From a virus, in the IMG/VR virus record IMGVR_UViG_3300032093_000180, positions 1-54,443 of that record: a stretch of 54,443 nt of DNA; one strand, written 5' to 3'. The position numbers and the translations under genes are program-made. The notes under the pieces were generated by a model that was given only the letters and a program-made list of their open reading frames with translations, was not told where the DNA came from and did no database searches. Of this stretch, positions 41,518 to 48,600 are shown piece by piece; the first letter of the stretch is position 1, and the number at the start of each line of letters is the position of its first letter.

Positions 41518-41785
41518 CCTTAGCTTTATATTGTTTGGCTAACAACTGGCTTTTACGGGCCGACCATTGGCCTGCGCCTGTACCCTGCACTGCCCGGGAC
41601 TTGATTGACTCAAACAGCGACTTGCGCATGCCCGGCTTGGTATAGACGCCAGCCTGATTGACCTTGGATTTGGTCTTGCCACCAGCCGCGTACTGATCAA
41701 AGTCAGTATCGTCCCTACGGGCCTTGCGTTTTGGCCCGGGCATTTTGCTGGGGTTAATGGCCCCCATGCCACGGCTGGCCATCAT
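41498..41785 (-). CDS. Small basic virion protein, GQWSARKSQLLAK family
   Basis: 95 residues. The sequence GAINPSKMPGPKRKARRDDTD, YAAGGKTKSKVN, YTKPGMRKSLFESIK and GAGQWSARKSQLLAKQYKA. This combination is one of the most conserved small late proteins of phages of this type, always in the head-neck region. Function unknown. The start could be either of two consecutive ATG (41785 or 41782). Confidence 0.75.
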   Translation of the reverse strand: MMASRGMGAINPSKMPGPKRKARRDDTDFDQYAAGGKTKSKVNQAGVYTKPGMRKSLFESIKSRAVQGTGAGQWSARKSQLLAKQYKAKGGGYRD

Positions 41786-41787
41786 GG

Positions 41788-42024
41788 CTACACCATCTTG
41801 CCACGGGTGTGGCCCTTAGTAATGCAGCCATCGGCGCGAGTGACGCCACCATTGGCCCGCCTCTGCGTGGAAGGGGGAGGAGGGGGAGGAGGCGTGGTGC
41901 TGGTAAGAGAGCCCATATAAGCGCTCTCCAGCTTGGGGGCCATCTGTTTATCCTTCTCCTCCTGAATCATCTGCTGTTCAGCGGGGGTCAGGGTCTGTTT
42001 GGGCTTTTTGGATTTATCCGACAT
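41788..42024 (-). CDS. Small virion protein with RADGCITKGHTRGKM tail
   Basis: 78 residues. A helical N-terminus (LTPAEQQMIQEEKDKQMAP), a run of seven Pro, then RANGGVTRADGCITKGHTRG at the C-terminus. The tail block recurs in neighbouring proteins and may be a shared capsid or DNA docking signal. The function is unknown. Confidence 0.65.
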   Translation of the reverse strand: MSDKSKKPKQTLTPAEQQMIQEEKDKQMAPKLESAYMGSLTSTTPPPPPPPSTQRRANGGVTRADGCITKGHTRGKMV

Positions 42025-42033
42025 GGTGTCACC

Positions 42034-43017
42034 TTAGTACATCTTGCACTTGGTTTTGCCTTTGGAGGCGATGCCATCGGCGCGTTTGGAAGCGGAAGAC
42101 ACTCCACCAGAAGCCATTTTCTTTGGCTTGGCTTTGACTGCGCCGCCTTTTTTGAACCCCCGGGCCAAACGCTCCATTGGGTCAAGACTCAACGCCGCAT
42201 CAATACGGCGCTGTTCCGCCGCTGCGCGGTTCTGCGCTGCCGCTGCCGCCTCTTGTTCCTGCCGCCTACGGACAGCAGCCAAGACAGCCTTATCCTTCTC
42301 GCGCATCTGTTGCACGATGTTACGGGCACTGCCTGGAGGGGCCGGGGGTGTAGCGGCTGCTGCGGCTTCTGCCGCCTGTCGTTGACGGTATGCCTGAAAC
42401 GCCGCAGGCCCAGCGTAAATGCTGGGAGCGCCAGCGGCCCGAGCCGTAGGCGCGCCAAGAGTCGTTTGTGTAAGTTGCCGCCTAAGGGGCATTTCAGCGT
42501 TGGCTGCGTTACGGATGGCCGAAGCCTCACTTGCGCCGACCGCTGCGGACGACAGATTGGCCAGCCGAGGGTCATACCCACGAGGCATATCCACCTGCGC
42601 CATATCGTTGTAGCCACCAAGGTCCAAATAGCCAGAACCAGAGCCAGTACTACGAGCGGCGGCGGGGGCAGCGGCGGTAATGCTGCGAGCGACAGAGGCG
42701 GCGGGAGCGGCAGGGGCAGGGGCAGCGGCGGCAACAGGGGCGACAGCGGCAGGGGGACGATACGTAGAACCACCGGGTTCCCGATCATCATCAAAAGTCA
42801 ACCTTGCGGCAGCATCCGCATACAAATCCGCTGGACTCATATCTCCGCGAACGGACGGCGGGCGGTCAGTCCCGAGATAGTCCACAGGAACTTGACTTGC
42901 CGGGACCTCATAGGACTTGCGCTCACGCCCCGGGCCAAAGAAGGTATAGCCCAACGCGCCCAGCGCAGCAAGGCCAGCTAAATCACGTGAACGTGAGGAA
43001 CGAGAACGTCGAGCCAT
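42034..43017 (-). CDS. Ala-rich virion protein with ADGIASKGKTK tail
   Basis: 327 residues. A basic Ser/Arg N-terminus (RRSRSSRSRD) is followed by a short hydrophobic segment (LAGLAALGALGYTFFG), long Ala/Pro linkers (about 90-125) and an Ala/Gln/Arg helix (about 205-280), ending KKMASGGVSSASKRADGIAS then KGKTK. Probably a minor internal head protein. The low-complexity Ala/Pro codons generate a long antisense frame that I reject as a gene. Confidence 0.6.
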   Translation of the reverse strand: MARRSRSSRSRDLAGLAALGALGYTFFGPGRERKSYEVPASQVPVDYLGTDRPPSVRGDMSPADLYADAAARLTFDDDREPGGSTYRPPAAVAPVAAAAPAPAAPAASVARSITAAAPAAARSTGSGSGYLDLGGYNDMAQVDMPRGYDPRLANLSSAAVGASEASAIRNAANAEMPLRRQLTQTTLGAPTARAAGAPSIYAGPAAFQAYRQRQAAEAAAAATPPAPPGSARNIVQQMREKDKAVLAAVRRRQEQEAAAAAQNRAAAEQRRIDAALSLDPMERLARGFKKGGAVKAKPKKMASGGVSSASKRADGIASKGKTKCKMY

Positions 43018-43029
43018 GTCGGCCTCCTA

Positions 43030-43515
43030 TCAGCAGGCGTAGCCGCCCTTTTTCATACCCAGCGGCTTGGATGCACCCATCTTGACCTGCATGCCTTTGG
43101 TCTTGCCCTTCGTTGCAACGCCATCTTTGCTGGGAGCGGCGGTGCGGACGGTGCCCATTTTGGCGGTAGTGATGCCACCGTTGGCCATCTTCTTCATACC
43201 GGCCTCTTTCATCTCATGCTTGATCATGGACTTAGGTGCGCCCTTCTTCTTCATGAAGGACACTTCCTTTTTCATCATCTCTTTCGATTCTTTCATGTCA
43301 CCACCTCTTGCAAAAAATTCCTGCTTGCCTTGATTGGTTTTGGGCTTGTTAATGGCCTGCACATTTGCACGGCTCCCAGACCCAAACCGCTTACCCTTGT
43401 CTGCCTGCATGAACTCTTTGCCGACAGACTGTGGGATTCCTACGCGCTTGGCAGCGGCGGGGCTGTTGGCCACCATCGCCATCAAGTTGTGCTGTTTCTT
43501 GCTAACCGAGGGCAC
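43030..43515 (-). CDS. Virion protein, SKKQHNLM (DUF3008-like) plus KGKTKG tail
   Basis: 161 residues from GTG 43515, with AAGGAG upstream. The N-terminus SVSKKQHNLMAMVAN, VGIPQSVGKEFMQADKGKRF matches a small phage family (DUF3008-like). A Lys/Met-rich middle (KEMMKKEVSFMKKKGAPKSM) follows, then the shared KDGVATKGKTKG block. Very basic, so probably DNA-associated in the capsid. It overlaps its neighbour by 14 bases. Confidence 0.7.
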   Translation of the reverse strand: MPSVSKKQHNLMAMVANSPAAAKRVGIPQSVGKEFMQADKGKRFGSGSRANVQAINKPKTNQGKQEFFARGGDMKESKEMMKKEVSFMKKKGAPKSMIKHEMKEAGMKKMANGGITTAKMGTVRTAAPSKDGVATKGKTKGMQVKMGASKPLGMKKGGYAC

Positions 43516-43750
43516 TGCGCTGCTCCTTCATGAAGTCGTCAATCTTCTTCTCAAGCCGATCCAGCCGATCCAAGACGCGATTGATGTCCGTATGCACCTC
43601 TGCTTTGGTGACATACTCTTTCGCAATCTCTTCCCGAGTGCGGTTGAGAAGAATCTGGATGCGCTTCATCTCGTCCGTGGACATCTTCACCCAGAACAGA
43701 ATCAGGGCGGAGACAAGGGAGAGCGCAGCGTTCCACAGCGTTACGTCCAT
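43502..43750 (-). CDS. Membrane-anchored coiled-coil protein
   Basis: 82 residues. One N-terminal transmembrane helix (LWNAALSLVSALILFWVKM) is followed by a coiled coil to the end (RIQILLNRTREEIAKEYVTK, INRVLDRLDRLEKKIDDFM). The layout fits an inner-membrane spanin-like or holin-accessory protein, yet it lies in the head-protein cluster, far from the endolysin. Role unclear. Confidence 0.65.
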   Translation of the reverse strand: MDVTLWNAALSLVSALILFWVKMSTDEMKRIQILLNRTREEIAKEYVTKAEVHTDINRVLDRLDRLEKKIDDFMKEQRSALG

Positions 43751-43751
43751 G

Positions 43752-44006
43752 TCAGCAGTTCCACGCCCTCAGGCTTTTGTTGATACGGCTGTTTGGGTCC
43801 TTCTTGGCCTTCTCGCCGGTCAACTTCTTCTTCATGCCTTCCATACGGGCGCAAAAAGAGTCTCGGCGTGAGCCGCCCTCGGGCTGCGGAGGCTTGAGCC
43901 CCGGCTTGCCCGGATTGGCTTTGTTGTAGGAGGCTCGCCCCTTGGCGTTGAGTCCGCCCTTGGGGTTCTTGCCTTCCTTGCGCTGCCATGCTGCGGTCTT
44001 AGCCAT
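43752..44006 (-). CDS. Small basic protein, DUF6321-like
   Basis: 84 residues from ATG 44006. The sequence KTAAWQRKEGKNPKGGLNAK, then GRASYNKANPGKPGLKPP, SRRDSFCARMEGMKKKLTGEK is a recognisable conserved small phage protein (DUF6321-type). It is strongly basic and Gly/Pro rich. Possibly a capsid-associated DNA-binding protein. Confidence 0.7.
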   Translation of the reverse strand: MAKTAAWQRKEGKNPKGGLNAKGRASYNKANPGKPGLKPPQPEGGSRRDSFCARMEGMKKKLTGEKAKKDPNSRINKSLRAWNC

Positions 44007-44286
44007 AGAAGATCGTGACTGCGGCAGCATCACCTGTGTCGCAGAACACCCCGTTATCAGCCCGAATGCCTTCGCCGGGGATCACAACAGTGTGTGCTCC
44101 AGCCGCTGTAACACCCAGACGCAACAATACATTGCCAGACGCAGCCGAGGCGTTGTCATAGAAAACAACTGGGTTGTTTCCGCCAGCGGTCACCGAGATG
44201 TACGCACCTTTGATGCGCACTGAGTACGGAACCATCGCCGCGTCAGACGCCGTGTAGGCGGCTTTTACGTCATATTGCATGGCCAT
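43999..44286 (-). CDS. Small beta-rich virion protein
   Basis: 95 residues: VRIKGAYISVTAGGNNPVV, FYDNASAASGNVLLRLGV, VVIPGEGIRADNGVFC and AAVTIFYG. Regular strands and the YDNASA block suit a jelly-roll or Ig-like decoration protein. Conserved near capsid genes of similar phages. Confidence 0.65.
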   Translation of the reverse strand: MAMQYDVKAAYTASDAAMVPYSVRIKGAYISVTAGGNNPVVFYDNASAASGNVLLRLGVTAAGAHTVVIPGEGIRADNGVFCDTGDAAAVTIFYG

Positions 44287-44298
44287 GTCGGCCTCCTA

Positions 44299-44721
44299 TT
44301 AAGCCGTACGGCTGAAGGTGTAGGCGGTGGCGCTGGAGAACATCAGGGTGAAACGGGCCAAGCCAGTCGCACCAGCAGCAATAGTCAGGTCACCAAAGTT
44401 GGCGGTACTCCCATCCACGCCAGCACTGGACAGGACTGCGTTGGTATTTGCGGCCACAGTCACAACGCTTGCGCCTGCGGTGTTGTCAACAAACAAGTCC
44501 AGAACCGTGCCACGAGCCGCGCCGATGGCGGTGCCCAGATCAGTGCCAGTGGGCAGGGTGATCGTAACGGTACCAGCCGAAGTGGAGGTGATATAGCCGT
44601 CAGCAACCTGGGCCGGGGTGGCGGTACCAGTGGTGTTGATTGCGTTAAGGGAAGTGGGTTGGTGGCCTTGAATAAAACCGTTTTGCGAAACGACCGGGCC
44701 GGAGAACGTAGTACGTGCCAT
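44299..44721 (-). CDS. Capsid decoration/fibre-like protein
   Basis: 140 residues. The N-terminal TTFSGPVVSQNGFIQG is followed by a Thr/Ala/Gly-rich beta domain (STSAGTVTITLPTGTDLG, RGTVLDLFVDNTAG, TLMFSSATAYTFS). Similar GPV-S-NGF proteins lie just downstream of the major capsid gene. Probably a head decoration protein. Confidence 0.65.
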   Translation of the reverse strand: MARTTFSGPVVSQNGFIQGHQPTSLNAINTTGTATPAQVADGYITSTSAGTVTITLPTGTDLGTAIGAARGTVLDLFVDNTAGASVVTVAANTNAVLSSAGVDGSTANFGDLTIAAGATGLARFTLMFSSATAYTFSRTA

Positions 44722-44827
44722 GATTCCTCACATGCGAGTTAATTGAGGGCGTTCTGTCTGCATGTCGTCAGCCGGGACTGTCAGAAACGCCGGGAACCCC
44801 GGGATGTGGCCAATATACAGGAAAAAG

Positions 44828-44850
44828 AAAAGGGGCACAAGGCCCCTTTT
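44828..44850 (-). terminator. Terminator after major capsid gene
   Basis: The perfect 9-bp stem AAAAGGGGC / GCCCCTTTT has a 5-base loop. On the minus strand it is followed by CTTTTTC. It lies 11 bases beyond the capsid stop codon, the usual place for a partial terminator that sets capsid mRNA levels. The 140-base gap to the next gene shows no convincing promoter. Confidence 0.88.
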
Positions 44851-44861
44851 CTAGGTTTTCA

Positions 44862-45773
44862 TCAGGTCGAGCCCGACGAACCCCACATACCCAGCGGGTC
44901 AGACCAGCCGAACGAATAACGCTCGCGGGCCTTGTAACGGACGTTGCCGGTATCAAAGTCACCGTCCATCGAGTTCTGCAACGGAGTACGCACGAAGTGC
45001 TTCATGCCGTTGGGAACGTCCGTGGTCAGGAACCAAGCGTTCGGGTCAGTCAGGAAGTGGTTGACCGTGTAACCCTCAGGGATTGCGCCCATCTGCTTGA
45101 TAGCGTTGATATCGTTATCAGCAGTTGCGACCCGCAGTTCGGTGTCAAGCAGGCGCTTGGCGGTGAACATCAGGGCCGGGGGAACAATCATCTTCTTGGG
45201 TTTGGCAGCGATCAGCAGGCCACGCTCGTCGGTCCAAGCGGCGATCTGAATAACGGCGGCTTCCAGGGAAGTCTCGTTCAGGTCAACTTGGGTGCCGGGA
45301 GTGTTGCTGTTCACACCACCGGAAACCAGCGGGTGATTTGCATTGAACAGGGAGACGCCATCACCACCGGGGTAGGTGTTGGAGAAGCCGTTGTTCAGCA
45401 CAGCAGCAGCCTTGACTTGCTTGGTGTACGCCATAGCGCGGGCCAGAGCCTTGGTGTAACGAGCAGACAGGCTGTCGTACAGGTTGTCTTCAATCGCCTC
45501 TTCGGTGATCGAGAAACCCAGGGCAATGGTTTCGTGCGTATAGCGGGTGCTCCAAGCCTCTTGCGCGTTGTCATAGGCAATCGCACTGCCCTCGTTCTTC
45601 ACCGGAGCGGCGGAGAAGCCAGACAGCTTGGTTTCCTCTTCAAACGAACGCTCGGAAGTCTCGGTTTCGTAGATTTCCTTGTGCTCTTCGCCGTAGCGAG
45701 CGTACTCCATACCGAACAGGGCGTTCAGACCGGGGAGCAGCTCTTTCAGCAGTTGTGCGCGTGAAATAGCCAT
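44862..45773 (-). CDS. Major capsid protein, Mu gpT-like
   Basis: 303 residues. The sequence MAISRAQLLKELLPGLNALF, then EEHKEIYETETSERSFEEE, ETIALGFSITEEAIEDNLYD, LFNANHPLVSGG and PPALMFTAKRLLDTELRVAT matches the Mu-like major head subunit family with an HK97-type fold. The strong following terminator and neighbouring scaffold, decoration and portal genes support the assignment. Confidence 0.9.
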   Translation of the reverse strand: MAISRAQLLKELLPGLNALFGMEYARYGEEHKEIYETETSERSFEEETKLSGFSAAPVKNEGSAIAYDNAQEAWSTRYTHETIALGFSITEEAIEDNLYDSLSARYTKALARAMAYTKQVKAAAVLNNGFSNTYPGGDGVSLFNANHPLVSGGVNSNTPGTQVDLNETSLEAAVIQIAAWTDERGLLIAAKPKKMIVPPALMFTAKRLLDTELRVATADNDINAIKQMGAIPEGYTVNHFLTDPNAWFLTTDVPNGMKHFVRTPLQNSMDGDFDTGNVRYKARERYSFGWSDPLGMWGSSGST

Positions 45774-45791
45774 GATTAATTACTCCTTCGA

Positions 45792-46484
45792 TTAGACGCC
45801 AACGGGGTTGAGGTACTGATGACCGCCGGTCACAGTGCTGGTGGTGACGAAGGTGCCAGCAGACGGCTCAGTGGTGGCAGAAACCACGTACGGAGCATTC
45901 CACTTGCAAATCACTTCGACAAAGTTACCAGCCGAGTTGGCAGTATCGGGAACCACATCAATGATGCGGATAGGCAACGATGCGGTGCCGGTACTGCCCG
46001 TGGTGTACACCCCAATACGGCTGTCGCCAGTAGAGGTCAAACCAGCGTTCTGAACCAGTTCAGCGTTCGTGCCAATTACGCTGATCCCCAGATAGGTGGG
46101 GGTCAAGCCGTTGCCGCCTTCGGTCTGGCCAGCAACCAGAACGGCCTTGAACAGGACGTCCGGGTCATCCTGCACGTATGCAGTGATGGTGGTGCCGGTC
46201 GGTGCAGCGTACCCGGTGGGGTAGTACTGCGCGAAGATGGTCTGGCCTTGCGCGTTAACGTAAGAACAGCCTTGGAAGATACCAACGGGCGTGGCGGTTG
46301 CCTGCCCCGTATCTTTTTCGAGATAGCCCGTCGAAACAATCTTCACCACATCTCCATAGAAGATGTTACCAGCGAACCCAGCGGGGTCGATCTGATACTG
46401 GCGAGTTTGTCCGGCGAACACCTGACCACCGATCAGATTGATCGGCTTAAGACCGTAAGGACGGTCAATGGTGGGATAAGCCAT
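45792..46484 (-). CDS. Capsid-associated structural protein
   Basis: 230 residues. The sequence RPYGLKPINLIGGQVFAGQT, IFYGDVVKIVSTGYLEKDTG, PVGIFQGCSYVNAQGQTIF, YVQDDPDVLFKAVL is typical of a beta-barrel decoration protein encoded next to gpT-like capsids. It probably sits on the capsid surface in large copy number. Confidence 0.75.
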   Translation of the reverse strand: MAYPTIDRPYGLKPINLIGGQVFAGQTRQYQIDPAGFAGNIFYGDVVKIVSTGYLEKDTGQATATPVGIFQGCSYVNAQGQTIFAQYYPTGYAAPTGTTITAYVQDDPDVLFKAVLVAGQTEGGNGLTPTYLGISVIGTNAELVQNAGLTSTGDSRIGVYTTGSTGTASLPIRIIDVVPDTANSAGNFVEVICKWNAPYVVSATTEPSAGTFVTTSTVTGGHQYLNPVGV

Positions 46485-46499
46485 TTAAGACTCCTAAAT

Positions 46500-46982
46500 T
46501 TAAGAACCAGAACCGAAAGTGACCTTGGAGCTTCGTTCAGTGAATTTCTGCATCCGAGGATCATTTTCACGAAGGAAACTGTTGTCCACCGAATCAATCT
46601 GGGCTTTGTTCTGGCGTTCGTAATGTTGCATACGCTGCTCCAGAAACTCAGTTGGAATACGGCAGAGCAACAAACCACCCACTTCGATACCGCCTTTGAA
46701 GCGGCCCTCAGTAGCGGCGTGCATCATGAGTTCAGGATAGTCCTCTGCTTTGCAGGGTTCATATCCCTCTCGCAACTTACTAGAGATATTGCCGGGATCG
46801 GCAGTACCCAAGGTACTCAACCGAATGTACCGATGCTTCCAGCCCGGACGATCATCCGGATGGGGAAGGATTTCCGGGGCACGCCACGCCTGAGGGCGCA
46901 TAGTGGCCGTACGGGTTTCCATTGCACGGGACAAACGATTTTGGCGGGTTTGAGCCGCTGCTTGGTCTTGCTGTTCCATCAT
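46500..46982 (-). CDS. Head-region conserved protein
   Basis: 160 residues. A Gln/Ala/Arg-rich helical N-terminus is followed by RPGWKHRYIRLSTLGTADPG, NISSKLREGYEPCKAEDYPE, GGLLLCRIPTEFLEQRM. The central block is a conserved family encoded between scaffold and capsid genes. Function unknown. It overlaps the scaffold stop by ATGA. Confidence 0.7.
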   Translation of the reverse strand: MMEQQDQAAAQTRQNRLSRAMETRTATMRPQAWRAPEILPHPDDRPGWKHRYIRLSTLGTADPGNISSKLREGYEPCKAEDYPELMMHAATEGRFKGGIEVGGLLLCRIPTEFLEQRMQHYERQNKAQIDSVDNSFLRENDPRMQKFTERSSKVTFGSGS

Positions 46983-47992
46983 TCACCTCTATTAAGTAAA
47001 GCAACCTGTTTAGCGTACTGTTCCAAAGGAACCCCAAGGCGACGAGCTATGTTCGCTTCGGATGCCTTCAGTCGAACACGACTAGGCGATGAACTGCGGG
47101 AGGCCGGGGCCACCACAGTCGCGGGTTTTGAAGCACGGCGCGGAGGTTCATCATCGTCCTCCTGTACCGGGGCTGACCTTTTTTGCGGAGGCGGGTCATC
47201 TTCCTCTTGGCTCTGAGTTTCAAAGTACTCAGGAAATCTTTTGCGCATAGTACGGTCAACGGTCTTAAAGTACTCTTCCGTACCTACATATTCCACACCA
47301 TACTCCCGCTGCAACTTCTTGTCAATACCCATTGCAGCCATTGTCATTTCTTCATCAGCGCCAAACCAGTCGCTGTTAGCGTCAACCCAACGCTTGGTAC
47401 GGGGGCTGACCTTGGGGGCGGCGGATTCCACTTTCGCGGGTTTGAACTCTTCTTTGTCCTCAAGCTCAATTGGCCTAAGTGTTTCGGCCTTGTCCAACTT
47501 CACAGTGGCTTTGGCAATTGCCTCCTGAGCCGTGACGATTGCGTCAGCATCGCCAGCCTCATACGCCTTGCGGTACTTATCCTTGGCCGACTCAAGTTCT
47601 ACTTGTGCAGCACCTTTGGAGGTCTCAATATACGCCTTGCTCCCGGTGGAAAGCTGCTCCTTCAGGCGTTTGTTCTCTTCATACACCTGTTTGGCAAACT
47701 GCTCCGCAGCCTCACGCTCCCGTAGGGCTTCCTCTTTGGCCCGACGCTCATCGTGGTACCCACGGGTGAACTTCTTGATTCGGGACTGGACTTTCTCGTC
47801 ATAAGACGCCAACTCATCTTCAGTTGGCTCCTCAACGGGCTCTTTCATGGGTTTACGCCCACGGTCAGCCGGAGGAGTATCGTCTTCAATCTCGATCTTC
47901 ATCTCAGACTCATCGGCTTTGTCAGCCTTAAATTTTTTCTTTTGTCCCGCCTCATCGGGGAACTCAAACTCGTCAAATTGTTGCGTTGCCAT
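46979..47992 (-). CDS. Scaffolding-like protein
   Basis: 337 residues. An acidic disordered N-terminus (residues 1-65) is followed by a long coiled coil (KVQSRIKKF, DERRAKEEALREREAAEQFA, ENKRLKEQLS) and a Ser/Pro/Arg-rich tail with a terminal short helix (NIARRLGVPLEQYAKQ). The helical charged design and position between portal and capsid are typical of internal scaffolds. No protease motif is seen. Confidence 0.75.
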   Translation of the reverse strand: MATQQFDEFEFPDEAGQKKKFKADKADESEMKIEIEDDTPPADRGRKPMKEPVEEPTEDELASYDEKVQSRIKKFTRGYHDERRAKEEALREREAAEQFAKQVYEENKRLKEQLSTGSKAYIETSKGAAQVELESAKDKYRKAYEAGDADAIVTAQEAIAKATVKLDKAETLRPIELEDKEEFKPAKVESAAPKVSPRTKRWVDANSDWFGADEEMTMAAMGIDKKLQREYGVEYVGTEEYFKTVDRTMRKRFPEYFETQSQEEDDPPPQKRSAPVQEDDDEPPRRASKPATVVAPASRSSSPSRVRLKASEANIARRLGVPLEQYAKQVALLNRGE

Positions 47993-48002
47993 CTGTTACT
48001 CC

Positions 48003-48413
48003 TTACGCAGCGCGGGTAATCCCACGCGGGTCTTCTACAACGGCTTCGACCGACTCATCATTGATGATGCGGAACTCTCGGCCATGAATCTTCAGGCGGG
48101 TGCCTGAATTGGGGCGGACGATGACAAAGTCACCTTCCTTGCACGACGGTCCAGTGGGGAACCGAGTTTTGTCTTTGTAGCAGTCAGGTCCGAGCTTGAC
48201 CACAAACAACACGGGGGTCAGGACCTCCTCGTAGTGCATGGTCTTGGAATCCTTAAGCAGACCAACTTCACTGTCCGCATACTCCTCCATCGCCTCCGGA
48301 ACAACACACAACATGTGATATGTCTTCGGGTCAGGAAGTTGTTTGGCCTTCTCCTCTGCACTCTTATTCAGAATACCGGAGAGGTCTACGGCAGCCACAT
48401 CAAATTCACTCAT
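48003..48413 (-). CDS. GroES-like co-chaperonin
   Basis: 136 residues. From about residue 47 it follows the chaperonin-10 pattern: LLKDSKTMHYEEVLTPVLFV (mobile-loop region), VVKLGPDCYKDKTRFPTGPS, KEGDFVIVRPNSGTRLKIHG, EFRIINDESVEAVVED. The N-terminal extension is of unknown role. A phage co-chaperonin could adapt host GroEL for the capsid, as T4 gp31 does. It is located just upstream of the scaffold. Confidence 0.8.
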   Translation of the reverse strand: MSEFDVAAVDLSGILNKSAEEKAKQLPDPKTYHMLCVVPEAMEEYADSEVGLLKDSKTMHYEEVLTPVLFVVKLGPDCYKDKTRFPTGPSCKEGDFVIVRPNSGTRLKIHGREFRIINDESVEAVVEDPRGITRAA

Positions 48414-48600
48414 TCGTCATCCTTTGCACGAGGTCCTCAATCACATGATCTGCGTAGTTAAGACCCCGGATCACTCCACAGACTTTTTTGTACTCGTCGT
48501 ACGTGTCGGCACGGCTGGCTGCAAGAAAGGCAACTTGCTCCTGCCGGTACTTATCAATTTCTTTCTGCACGAGCGCAAGCGCTCGGATTTCATCCTGCAT
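48406..48600 (-). CDS. Small helical protein downstream of portal
   Basis: 64 residues, nearly all helix: IRALALVQKEIDKYRQEQVA, then ADTYDEYKKVCGVIRGLNYA and VIEDLVQRM. It is a common companion of portal genes and sits between portal and GroES-like genes with 1- and 8-base overlaps. Role unknown. Confidence 0.7.
   Translation of the reverse strand: MQDEIRALALVQKEIDKYRQEQVAFLAASRADTYDEYKKVCGVIRGLNYADHVIEDLVQRMTNE

Noticed and set aside
41809-42981. Plus-strand open frame of 390 codons
   Set aside because: Generated by Ala/Pro/Gly-rich codons of the opposite gene; the translation is Gly/Arg/Ser low complexity without a start site.
45819-47216. Plus-strand open frame of 465 codons across capsid-region genes
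   Set aside because: Spans three well supported minus-strand genes and their gaps; no ribosome site and no recognisable domain.
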